From: Styela clava
Lineage: Eukaryota > Chordata > Ascidiacea > Stolidobranchia > Styelidae
Assembly: GCF_964204865.1 (NCBI RefSeq)
Contig: NC_135259.1
Span: forward strand, 14,394,974-14,458,973
Length of the DNA: 64,000 nucleotides
Reading direction: 5' to 3'
This document shows, piece after piece, positions 1 to 12,100 of the stretch. Position 1 is the stretch's first letter. Every line of letters starts with the position of its first letter. The translations under genes were made by a program, and so were the position numbers. The notes under the pieces were generated by a model. That model was given only the letters and a program-made list of their open reading frames with translations. It had not been told where the DNA came from and made no database searches.

Positions 1-2580
1 ATTAAAAAATAATCGCACTTATCACATGGTAATTCAGTCTGCGGTTCAGACCTGTGATACGATACATACATTGATCATTATTTGACATTTTTTTTAAGCT
101 AAAACATGCAAAAACCACAAAAAAAAAACTCACAAAAGGTGCAAAAATCTTACTATATCTACATTTAGTGTAAGATTTCAAACTTTTCATAACTGAAAAA
201 GTGTCATACGAATCTGCCGTATTAGATTGTCACCGACACAACTTGCGGACATATCAAGCAAGTATTGTGGTATTTTCCCTCCCACACCCAGTCAAAAATA
301 TGTTTGAATGGGTCAGCTTTATTTTCAAACTCATGTTTACAAAATAACTTACAACAAGTAACTACAGATTGATTGATTAGTGATTACCAAATTTGAGATA
401 CAAGAGGGTAATTACTAAATTTTCTGACATATAGGCAGCATTTTTTGTATTACTGTTTAGAATGGTTACAAAAACTACCCGGCGGTAATTGCATTGTTCG
501 GCCATAACATTAATATTTAGTTATCAGGCATAGCCAACCTAGGTTAATAGATTCCTCAATCGATTCTCAGTTTTCTATGAAGCCTATTTTGTTAGCATAT
601 ATTCCTGACCAAAAAGATGAAAAGCTAGATAAAAATTTAGACTAGAAGTGTTTATCGTAATGAAGTGGAAATAAGTCTTAAAATTTTCTTTTTCATGCAT
701 TAATTAAAATAATGGTAAATGGCATCATGGAACATATATTTGATGATGACAACAAACGGGATTTACAACGGATATGCTACAAAATGGATACAAATGCTCG
801 ATATTTATTATAGAATTTATTCTGTCTCATCTGTATTTAACGATTTACCTATACCATTATTTTATCTATAAAAAAAAAAAAAAATTTAGACTGCCAAGCA
901 CATCATTCAACTTTGCTAGTTGCCTCAGCTAGCACTGGTCAATTCAGTGAGATTAGTGATGTAACAATATGTTAAAAGATTTTTCTGGTTGTTTTTATGA
1001 CGAAACAACACCAAATGCAATTTTTTGTTCATCCTGGCGCAAATGCGACACGGGCCACAGATAATGAAGCGACGGGTCACATGTGGCCAGCGGGCCTGGA
1101 TTTGGACCACCCTCTCCCATACCGATATCCAGCAAAAATATTTTTTTTTGTCGTTGAATCATCGAAATCTATCTATCTAAATGACGAAAACAAAGTGCAA
1201 GACAACATAAATGAAATAATATCAAAAAGAATTACCAACAGTACATTATTAATACGTTATAGCCTACATGGCTATACATCACAGGAAGAATCAATCATCG
1301 TCCATTTATTCCATAATCCCATTTTTTCCATAATCATCATCATATTTTAATTTGACGACGCAGAGGCATCCCGCTAAACCGCCGCGGCAATAGCCAGACT
1401 GCGAAACTGAGGTATCGCTTTGGAGCAATCTCTTGAGAACATGTTAATAAAAATGGGATTCCCCTCTTGTTGACTTCAACTCTCTACCGCAACGTAGGGT
1501 ATGTTTTCATTGTTTTGAGTAATCGCTAGGTGTCGCGACTGAGTGAATAGTGAAATGCAGCAATCCATGATATGATACATCCGCGCCAAATTAAAAAATT
1601 ATTGCATATATTGTATTTTTTTAATTTTTTTTTCATCTTGCGTCACCTCATTCTATAGAATTTAGCAACAACTTTTTCTCTGAATGTTGATGAAATTTAA
1701 CAACAATAACCTTGCGTTGCAAACATTGGGTTACATCGAAATTGCTCGGCAATGACTACCGTACCGTAACTAGTCTACCGCAAGTTGCAACGTTTGCAGT
1801 CATTTGCAATCAACAGCTGGGTATCTGTGCATGGGCTTGGAAAGATGGCTTTCCTATTTTTCATGACGGAGGATGTGTGCTGCTATGTATCAAAGTTTCC
1901 GGTACACGGTCTAAAACGAATTTGGTGACCAAATAATTTCAATAATATTTCAAACATAATATTAATAGCTTTAAGAATAATATCAAAAGCCAACACAGAG
2001 AATATTCTGTAAAAGAACTAGAACAATTAGTACGGTTATTTTTACATTGTTCACATACATTAACTCTAAAGCTTATAGGCTACATAAAAATAAATTCGAC
2101 ATTGTACAGTTGTATGGGAGATCTGACCCAGATGACCATAAATGTCGTACCCACAGCCCCAGTCTGTACCGAATAGTACCTTCTTATTTATTATTATTGC
2201 AATATTGTATGAAACAATAAACCCCCTCTTATTTGATATAAGCTCATAGATAAGCTATACCTGCTTTTGCCAGGTCATTATTGACAATCATATCTTGGAA
2301 AGGCATACCATATAGCCTACGTAAAATGTTTGATATGTTCACATCTACTTATATGTAAACAAACTTTTTCTATAATGAAAGTAAACAAGCTAAAAAACAG
2401 CTTATTTCAGGCCCGAGTCTGCAGTCAGTTTTGAAAAATCAGTGTAGGCTATCAGGCTATCTAATTACCTGCTATAATTTGTGTCAGTTGATATTTTTAT
2501 TTACTTTGTCTAATATATATCTGATATCTTTCTTTCCTTTGTCCACCCCAGTTCTATACTAAGAGTTCAACTTCTCTCAT
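1..2580. other. Upstream region, no gene recognised
   Basis: This AT-rich stretch shows no exon-like coding segment with family similarity on either strand. Short open frames near 997-1350 and 1712-1936 have no recognisable domain. At about 1040-1112 there is a GC-rich patch (gggccacag... ...tggccagcgggcctgg) resembling the ends of hAT-type MITEs seen elsewhere in the window. The FCSK promoter presumably lies in the 3' part, but no TATA box or defined element could be assigned. Confidence 0.5.
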
Positions 2581-2634
2581 CTTATTTTTTCAGTTGTAAT
2601 TGCTAGAGCATCATTATCAACAAATAAATTGAAA
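2581..2634 (+). promoter_or_regulatory. FCSK 5' leader with acceptor-like motif
   Basis: A pyrimidine-rich run ending in ttttttcag at 2585-2593 lies 41 nt before the FCSK start codon and looks like a 3' splice site. It could be the end of a 5'UTR intron or, if the organism is a tunicate, a spliced-leader trans-splice acceptor. No cis donor was identified upstream, so I cannot choose between the two. Confidence 0.35.
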
Positions 2635-5600
2635 ATGTCCTGGGATGCGATTGCTGTAACTTGTAAAACAACTGATCATGCAGATGCTGTTAGAAAAGGT
2701 CAGTGCGATTGTTACACAAATATCTCGGCCATCATTAAGGGTTTGATATATGAACACAAAATCATACTCATGAAAGATGTTTAATGTGAAGTATATAGGC
2801 AGGTTTAAAATTTGAAATTGATTTTCTATTAAAAAGTTTTGTGAACTTTATGTAAAATTTGCTTTTTCCAAGAAAAAATAGGCTTCATATTTTTTGGAAA
2901 ATTTTCAAATGTTTGTGTAATAATCTCTTTATTTTCGATTCTGTAATTCGATTTCGTAATTCGATTCAGGCCTGTGTTAAGTTGAATACAATAAAATTAA
3001 TATGACTAGACATTTAAAATGCTATCTGCCGTGGATTGAATATTTGCGCAGCAGAAATATTACTATTCGCTGGAAGAGTCAACTCTTTCAAGAAGTGGTG
3101 TAATTGTGGCTGTTTCAGAGGCCCTTGCATGGAAGTTCCAATTTTGAACCCTCCTTTTAGAGAATCCTGGCTTCGCTTATGCATGCATGTCTTTGTTCCT
3201 GGGATTTACCTTTTTTATGATTTCCTTTTAGAGCTGGTTTTACGTCAGAAGAGAGGTTGGCTTCCCAGAGATGTTGTTCTACTCTGTGTAGAAGATCCAC
3301 AAGAAGGGCTCGGGAGTGGAGGAGCAACATTGAATGCGTTACTTGTCGTTGCAGAACATTTGTCTGCGAAAAATGAATTAACAGTAAGTTAAGGGAAATA
3401 AAAGATTTATAATTGTTTTTTATGTTAATAATTCTCCGATTGACTGTATAACTTTTCATTCATTTTTCTTCAAAATGATTACAGGTGAGGTGAAAAAGAA
3501 TTTTGACACTCTTAATTTCATAGAGTTTAAATTTTTGGCTCGAACATTTCGACATTAATATTAATTCTTGCAAAAAATAGTAAATTTCGAAGTCATTCCA
3601 TCAATATTGGTAATCCTTAAAAATATTTTTTTAAAACTTGATAAAGATTGGAAAAGTGATGATACTAGTATGTATTGTAGATGTAGTATTCCACAAAGCT
3701 GTGTAGTGCAATAATATTTTACATTATTAATAGGAATGCATTTACTGCAATTTGTATGTATTTTACCGATAGCAATACATACAGTGACCACGCCATAGGA
3801 GTTGAATTTACACAACTCAACTTGTGCGGTGGATTAAGGGTCAAAGTGTCAGACTTGAGCTCCACGTTATAATTAAAATCTCAATTTCTCAACCCTTCGT
3901 CTCAGATGTTTGGAGAGAAGGACAAAAATTATATCATGTTTTTTCCAGGTTGTCTCCACAGATATTCTTGAAAATACAAGAATCCTGATCATCCATTTAG
4001 TAAGTATATATCTATATCATTTCACTACAAGACTTGAACTTTCAATAAAAATCACAATTAACTAAATAAAGTAAGTTTCGGCAACTTACTAGGAAGATCC
4101 AAAAGCTGCTTATTTCATTGAAACTGATGTTGATTACGATTCCAGTTATATCATTACAGAAATTAGCGATATTTTTCATTTATTCTTCCATGTTAAATTA
4201 GCATTGGCAATTGACAATATTGTTGAGACTTCCTTACACAGTATGTATTACTTTGCTTGATTTCCATGTTAGCACACTTATAAAAGTGACTAATATTAAT
4301 TGGAAATTTTTCATTATCAGTATAATCCTGTACGGGAGAATTGCTGATTAGGGAATGTTTCAAAAAGCTTACACTTTTTATATATTATTTCTTCTTGCAC
4401 TGTATTAATTTCTTGTAAAAGATTAATAGATGATACTCATCACAGCAGATCTCTTGGTACATAGCAGCATGCTAGGGGTCACTTGCAATTTTCTATCAAT
4501 GATGTTTATCTTTTACTGAACATGGTTGATTTCAAAATGTTTGTATTTCCGAAGTGTGTTTCATTTCTCTTTAATAATACGTTGACTGATTATTTCTATG
4601 TTGATTTTTTCAGGGCCGATATTTCTTTCATGATCCGTGTGGACGAGCATTTGTTTCTCTTCCTGTCTCAAGAAGTAATGAAGAAATGGAAGATGTTTTC
4701 ACAATTTTCGATGCAATTTATCAAACTGTCACCAATCAGGTAAAACGCGAAACACCTTTTCTAATAGGGTGATGCTATGGTCTAGTCCAGAGGTGTGAAT
4801 GAGGTGGCCCGCGGGTCACAACTCACAACCAATCCCCATCCTGGAGTCGTTAAAGTGTTAGACTTAATTGTGTTGGCATCGCAAATTACACATCTCTGAT
4901 TCAATACCCATGTCCCTCACTTCACCCAGGGTGTAATAATTTATGTATGCCAGGACAATGCCGTTCTGTGAAGATTCCGGTAATTCCAAATATTAGTAGC
5001 TCTTTACTTATTGTGAGATATCTGTTGCCCCTAGTTAAGGGCATTGTTTGAAGCGAAAGGTTAATTTTATGGAATGCTAGACAGTATATTAATGTCCAAT
5101 TGCAAAAAGAGTGGAAAGTTAATGACGTGTTTGAGTTGGACAGTGGGGAACTATCTTTAATTTTTTTAATCTCATCACAATTTCGTAAAGAACTTTGAAT
5201 CACTTTTCATTTCATATTGTATATTTAATAAAGTAGTAGCAATGGTCCAACATAGGCAGACTATCTCTCAGTTTTATGAGCAAGGCATTTTCAGTGTGGT
5301 ATTTACCTCACCCCGAGTAAAGCGCTGCACTTAAATTTAGAGTGATTCTCATGTTTAGAAGGTCAAAATCTTTTATTGTTAGACATGCGATTGAATGTAT
5401 GTTACAGCATGTACAAAACTTGGGACTTGAACTTGATGTTTCTTACCTATCATGGTAACATGAATATGCCAAGGTATATTCATCACACCCCTCAAGTTAT
5501 TATGCATTAATAATTATTATTAACTTAGGATCTTTCATACAGTTGAACTCCAAATCACCACCTGGACTCTGGGTTTGCAGTAGCGACATGATTCTGACTC

Positions 5601-8600
5601 TACCATCAGATATTGGTGAGATATTTAAAATAAATCTTGCTCAAAATTTATCTCTTAAAGTACTGTTGTTGACCATGTCACTAGCTTAGTTCTGTGCATT
5701 TCACAAAATCTATACTCTTTTGCACCATGATAAGCGTTTGGAATGGTTTGCCATGGTATCGCTGATTACCCAACCTAGATTAGCATATCACAATTCTAAT
5801 TCAATTTAACTATGTGCAAGTTGATTGACATTTGTCCATATTTCATACACTTTGTTAACTACTTACTAAATCGCTCAAAAATTTGTGATATGCCATATTA
5901 TTGAGTAGTCCTGTCAACTCTATTATCTTCCCCGGATACAATGAAAATCCTATTCTATAACACTGAAATTTTAATACTATATATGCTCTTCTGCGATATA
6001 AAATTACTCTTCGAATGCTTGGTTTGGAGAACCATAATCATTTGTCCCACTTTCATGCACCGTAAAAATCAACTTATCAGGGCAGGCAATTAGGAAGGGG
6101 GTCATATGGGTTTGGCGTATGTAATTTATGTTACCAATTTCTTTCTTCTGGGATAAATAGCAAAATTCAATCCTAAGTTTAAATACAATTTTATATGCCA
6201 GGGATGCACAAACCCGAATATTTCACTATTTCGAACACATTCGAAATTTTTTTTGAATATGAAATATCGGATACATTCTAAATTGGGGGCAAGTTCATTT
6301 AGAATATTCCCTAATCATGATATCTTCGTGTTGATCATGGCTGAAACGAATAAATATAAAGGTCTTTGTTTTCTCTGGGTAGTTTATTAGAAGGTGAGAT
6401 ATCTTGCGATTAGATGGATCAAAATCCTTAATTTTTTAATGAGAATGTTTTAAATTATTCTTAAATTCAAAGATTTACTATAAAGAATATAATGAAATTA
6501 GAATGAATTCGAATAATCAATTTGTTTTGGACATCCTGTAATTACGGTATAGCATATATTATACATATTTATCTTACAAGTCTTCTTCTACAATGTCTAA
6601 CTCCTTCTTCAGATGTTTTCTTTAAATTATGGTATGTGTGAGATGTATCATGAAATGTTTGGTTTTCGAAAACTACTTTATATCTTGAATCTCCCTATTA
6701 CTATATGTAAACATATTCTTACATTATTGCAAATATTATGGTACATAATTATGCTTGCACAACGTACTCATAAAATTCTATTTCCAGATGTTAGTCACGA
6801 AGATTTTTCATCTGGTATACATTGTATATCTGTACCAGCTACAGTAGAATATGCAAAGAGGCATGGAGTTTATAAAATAGATGAAAAGGTGAATTTTTCG
6901 TGAAACTATATATCTGTGTGTAGAATATTAGATTGAATAGATTTTGAAACTCTGACGCAAAAACCATGCAAACATTATCACCAGTATATTTGTGCCTAGC
7001 ACAGAGCCAAATTTGACAAATCCCAATTGCCTGGAATACTTGATTTTGAAGTAAATAATGAAGTAAGTAAATAAATGAATGAATAACGTGAATTGAATAA
7101 AATAAAAAATTCTAAAAATAATCTAGGAACAACTGTAGAACCAGTTTTGAATTGTTTTCAAATATGCAGGTTTTTCAGTTATGATCAAAAAATATGTATT
7201 AAAATATGACATTTTGAAAATTTTATAGTTTTATGTAGGGTGTTTATTAAGTCTATTAGAATTAAAGTTTCTTTATGAATTCGTTTCCTAATACATCTTA
7301 ATTGATCAGCTTTTTTTTATTTTAATCTGTTTATTCAAGTTTTTTTTTCTTTATTTTAACACACTTCTATATGGCCTCCATTAGTTGTACAATGTACAAA
7401 CCACATCGAAGTTCTTTTACCAACTTCATGAACACACTGTAAAGAATTTTAGTGAAAATACAAACAATATTTTCTTTGTTGACCAGGGATCTGTGGTTGA
7501 TATCATATATCAAGGTACTGAGGAGAATGTTAGATCATGTTTGATTGAGTCTCAAGGTGATGGAATAGCAGGCGATATGGTTTCTTTAGTTTCAGGATTT
7601 GTCTTTTTTTCAACTTCGGTAAGACAAGTTTGTATGAATTCGATTCAAAACTTCCATGTTCTCAGCTAATTTGATCGTCTTTCTGGGCATTTAGAGTTCA
7701 TATGCAAATCAAAATAACCAATTATTGATTGGGTTATATCTTCTAAAAGTTCTAATCATAATTAGAGATATTCAAAGATTGTGCGTAATGTAGGACATGA
7801 AGGTGTATGTTTATTCTCCTCACCCTTACTGTTTTTATCTTTTCATCAATCATAGAAATCAGTGGAATCATAAATAGTTGTTAAGTCAGTGGGCATTTGG
7901 AACTTATTTAAGAGTTTGTGATTTATTCAGACATTTATTTGAATGTTTTTGTTTAATAGAAGATGACATTTTGGCTCATAAAAAATGATTTAATTTTCAT
8001 AGGCAGCAGTTAAACTTCTCTCGTTACACAACAATGCTCCTGTTAATGCCTGCACTTACATGGGAATCGATAGTGGTGTAGATCCAATACAGGTGACTTT
8101 TTTATCAAATTTTTTTTTTCTAGTGCTTTTTAATAAAATAGGTGGATTTTATAACTCTTCAAAATGAACTTGGCCAAATTGTGAAAACTCGAGAAGTACC
8201 GTTTAATTATGGTGATTTGTGATTTTATTGAGCGAAGTTTACATATTTTTATTTTATGCATTTTGGTTTATGTTGAATTGACATTGATTTAAGCAGAACA
8301 ATGTCCAACACAAGTTGACGTTTTTTATTTGAGTGACTGTGGTTTATTATTATCGCATGTGGTGTCTTTCTTCAAGGTCGACAAAAAAGTAAAAACATAG
8401 GTCAAGTAAAAAAAATAAAAAAATTACAAAATAATAAAAATATATATAAAAATTTTACTATGGACCACATCCCGTGGAATGTTTAGTTACAATATGGAAA
8501 TTTTTCGAATGTTTTAACTTGAAACAAGAAGAAAATCTCCCACATTTCATTTTAATTTTTTTTGCTTCATCCTGTTTTGAATGGGGGAGATCTATTCGAC

Positions 8601-9103
8601 GAGAACCCTGCTTTTTTCCTTATCATCTATTTATTAATAGGCTTAGGATTCGTTTTGGTGTGTTGTATTTTGTAACAAAAAGTCAATTTTCTCCTTTTAC
8701 GACTGGCCTAATAAATGGATTCTGAATTCTAGTATTGAAAATGTCGATGTCTTCTGCATAGCTGTCGTTATTTTTTACAAATTTCTCTCCCTAAACCTTG
8801 TTGTTTATTTGCAAATGATAGTGATTTTGATAAGTTTTTCGCTGATCAATTTTTGGGAACCTGTCCTTAGAATAGAATTTTACCAATAATTCTCTATTCT
8901 TACTTTTGTACATCTTTTTTTACAGATTTCTCTCTACTTTGACATACTTTTAAGCATGGCTAGTGGAGTGGGTGAGGATGAATTTGTATGTGGAAAGAGA
9001 GGGAGCTCATATGGACACGACAGTTCACTTAAACATGACAAGAACATGGAACTAGTGAGATCAACGCTCTGGGATCATCTGAGAGGAACAGAGTTAAAAG
9101 CAG
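2635..9103 (+). CDS. FCSK: FCSK exons 1-9, N-terminal fucokinase (pyrophosphorylase-like) region
   Basis: These nine exons encode about residues 1-322. Seen: [10 protein letters not shown] at residues 49-58, the glycine-rich sugar-nucleotidyltransferase-like motif at the start of the Pfam fucokinase domain; a GRAF-type segment in exon 4 (CGRAFVSLP); the exon 5 segment [11 protein letters not shown], which corresponds to the human PPGVWVCSTDM; IYQGTEE and [10 protein letters not shown] in exon 7; and [10 protein letters not shown] in exon 8. Introns are 0.2-1.2 kb. Exon 9 ends in phase 1 after TELKAG; its partner exon lies 25.8 kb away. The domain resembles GDP-fucose pyrophosphorylase, but in animals only the kinase activity is established. 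Confidence 0.93.
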
Positions 9104-12100
9104 GTATCAGTAAATGTGCTTGTTCACTTTTGGTTTCAATAAAGCAAAGACTCATAATTACTAACTTAATATGTACCCATTCATATGCCATGTGTCATAT
9201 GTTTCCATCTGCTCAATCTTCAGTATAAAATAGAAGATACATGTACAGGTATGTACTACTTTTTATCGAACCACTTCTACATTGTTTTAAATCAGGGGTT
9301 CGCAACCTTTAATACAGGAAGGCCAGATACAAATAACTAGATCACAATTTTTATTTAACATGGGCTTTCTGGTAGTTGCAGGCACAAAAAAGGCATTGCA
9401 ACGACATAGATAATAAATTGAACTCGGGTATAGGCTTTGCAGCGCAAAGGGATTAAACACTTGCACGTACCAGATTAAACTACCGTAAATTAAAAATTCA
9501 TCTTGGGGGCCGCAAACCATTCAGAATTGGCAGTTCTTTGCGGGCCGCACAATATTTCCTTGTGGCACGCGGGCCGCAGGTTGCACACCCCTGGTTTAAA
9601 TAACTATCAATTTTCAAATTAATTTGATTAGTGACAGGATTAGAACTCAGAGGAGCGAATCAGGAAGCTTTCTTATAGTAATTCTGTGGTGGCTATTCAG
9701 AAAGAAGAGGCAGCTTTAAAAGTACAGTGTGTAAACTGGAATCATGAAATTTTGCAAATATATTATTTTTTGGCTTTTTTTAAGCAAATGTTTATATTTT
9801 GAAAAATAACCTCTGAGGAGGTTTGGCAAACGGCTTCAGGAATTATCGTTATAACAGTGTTTGTCTTTATTAGGTTATATCGTCATTTGTTGTGCTATAT
9901 TGATGATTTGGGATTACACACATGACACAACATACATAGCTTTGTTTTTCATTGTGCTGTATTTCAATTTTATATCTAAATGTCTTGTGGCTAATTTGTT
10001 GACGGATTTGTGCCAGGGGTGTGTAAAATATCCAGATCGCTGGTTGATCCGCCCATGCAGGTATAAATTCGAAGAAAGGTGAATTTTGAACAGAATTATT
10101 TAAAACCCCAGTCCTGCCAAAATATAGTAGCTTTTTACCTGGTAATGGATGCTCTTACGGAGCTTTGTTCAGAGTAAAAGTTGTATAAAGCGTTGTATAA
10201 ACAGATCTACGCAAGTACTTATCTGTGAAGACACCGAAGAGTATGTTGAAATTCACCAGACTGAAGGTCTGTCTATATTCATATATGAATAATTATGAGC
10301 CACAAAGGAAATAACACAGATATTTTCAGATCCATCTTTAGGACATTTGGAAACTTGATATCAATCTGTGATAATTCAGTATCATGGATTTGAATTTCGG
10401 GTTTGGCAAGTTGCACACCGTGCTAATGGATTAAAATACGCTCATTGACAGGCGACAACAAATTCAATTTTGTAAGGTAGCATTCAACATTGCCTGATGT
10501 TGCGATTCTATAGCTAATGCGCCAGTCGTTTGTGATAATATTTTGCCAATGACAGACACAGATGAATGAAAGGCACTAGTTAGATATTGCAAGGACCTAT
10601 TAGAAGCCGATTTCTGGATAATATTTTAATATTGAGTACACAAGTTTGTGGTGCTTGTTGAGCTTTGATACTCCACACTTGTCGACATTGGCTCGACATA
10701 TTTATTCTAAGTGTTCTCGGCAGGCCAAAAAACTCTCATTATTTTAAATTCAATATTATTATGCTTATGCTTTCACTCTGCAGGCAATGCAGTTTTGTTA
10801 TTATTGTCAATGTCAGCCTTGAATGTTGTTTAACTAAGAAATTTTTCAATTGCATTAATATTCTTCTGAAAAAATTAATATTTAATGATTATTGGTTCAT
10901 TTTACATAATGATGAGATGGATAATTAAATTTTATATATACATTCAAGCATGATGTGAGCATGATAGAATGTATTAGTCAAAGTCTTCATCTAGATAGCG
11001 ACATAATGAGTTTATCTTTACATTCATGTGATTCCTGAATCATTGGTTCTTGGAGAATTTTGTCAACGATGAAGCCTTTAGGAAGTTTTAAAATGTTGAT
11101 TAGGTCCAAGAGCTCGACCAGTATTATTTTGCGATTTTCAATATCTCCATCTATCCATTTTGTTGTTGCCTCCCACTTCAGCTTTTCATCGGAAAGTTTT
11201 CGTATGTAGTCGATCATTTGCTGTTTATCGATGTTCTTGAAATCTTCAAGTTGCATTATTTCAGAAAAGTTTTTGATGATAAAGTTTTCTAGATATTCTT
11301 CATCCTCTTTCCTGGAGTATTTCTGGGCCAATTCTTTGTACAATAAACTCTGCTGTACTGTCAACTTATCCTTCCAGTACTTGAAATATACGTCTGTAAG
11401 GCCGGTTAGTTCAAGCTTTTCTGAAGCATCTATCATCTGTTTCGGATCATTTGTTTCATTTAAGTTAAAAACAACTTTTCCAGTGTAAATGAAATCAATG
11501 CAATGTTTGAAAGCTTTGGCATCAAGGCAGTAAATTTCCACAAATCCGTCTTCTTTTACTTTCATATCCGAAGACAACATCGCCTCGAAAAATCGAGATG
11601 AAGCAGAAAGAATGCTTTGATGAGCTTTAAATTCTTCTTCGCCAACTTTTATGACAAAATCGCAATATGCCTCTTCTTGTCTCTGTGCATTCAAAGCAGT
11701 TAAAATGTCTTTGGCATGATTCTCCTTCTCACGCTCTTCAACACTCACTGAGCCACCCATAGTTTTATTTTGATTTTGAATAAGTTTTTCTCAAGTTAAT
11801 TAGTAAATTAAACTCTCTATATCATCCTAAAATGCACCGAGATATTAAAGAGTGGGTAAATTCAATATACATTATTCATAAGCTTTATTTATTCATTATT
11901 TATGTCGTTCCCCTGTTAAAGAGACCTTTCCCTCTGGCTCACAGGAGTAACTCTAACTCTATCTGAGTGATAATAGTTCAATATCCATTTTGTGACCTAT
12001 TATTGGGTGAAAATATGGGCTAAATCTTTTTTCAATGGTGTGTGTGATCTTTCCAGATACTGTATCATTATTGTCAACTTGAACCATGTTACAATTCTTC

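Noticed and set aside
997..1350. 117-codon open frame upstream of FCSK
   Set aside because: No recognisable domain, and it overlaps a MITE-like GC-rich patch.
1712..1936. 74-codon open frame upstream of FCSK
   Set aside because: Short, no family similarity, and no splice-site context.
3036..3231. Open sequence and ATG in frame before FCSK exon 2, a possible alternative start
   Set aside because: It matches a dispersed repeat at 36251-36370, and a clean acceptor (ttttag) at 3231 with the right phase explains exon 2.
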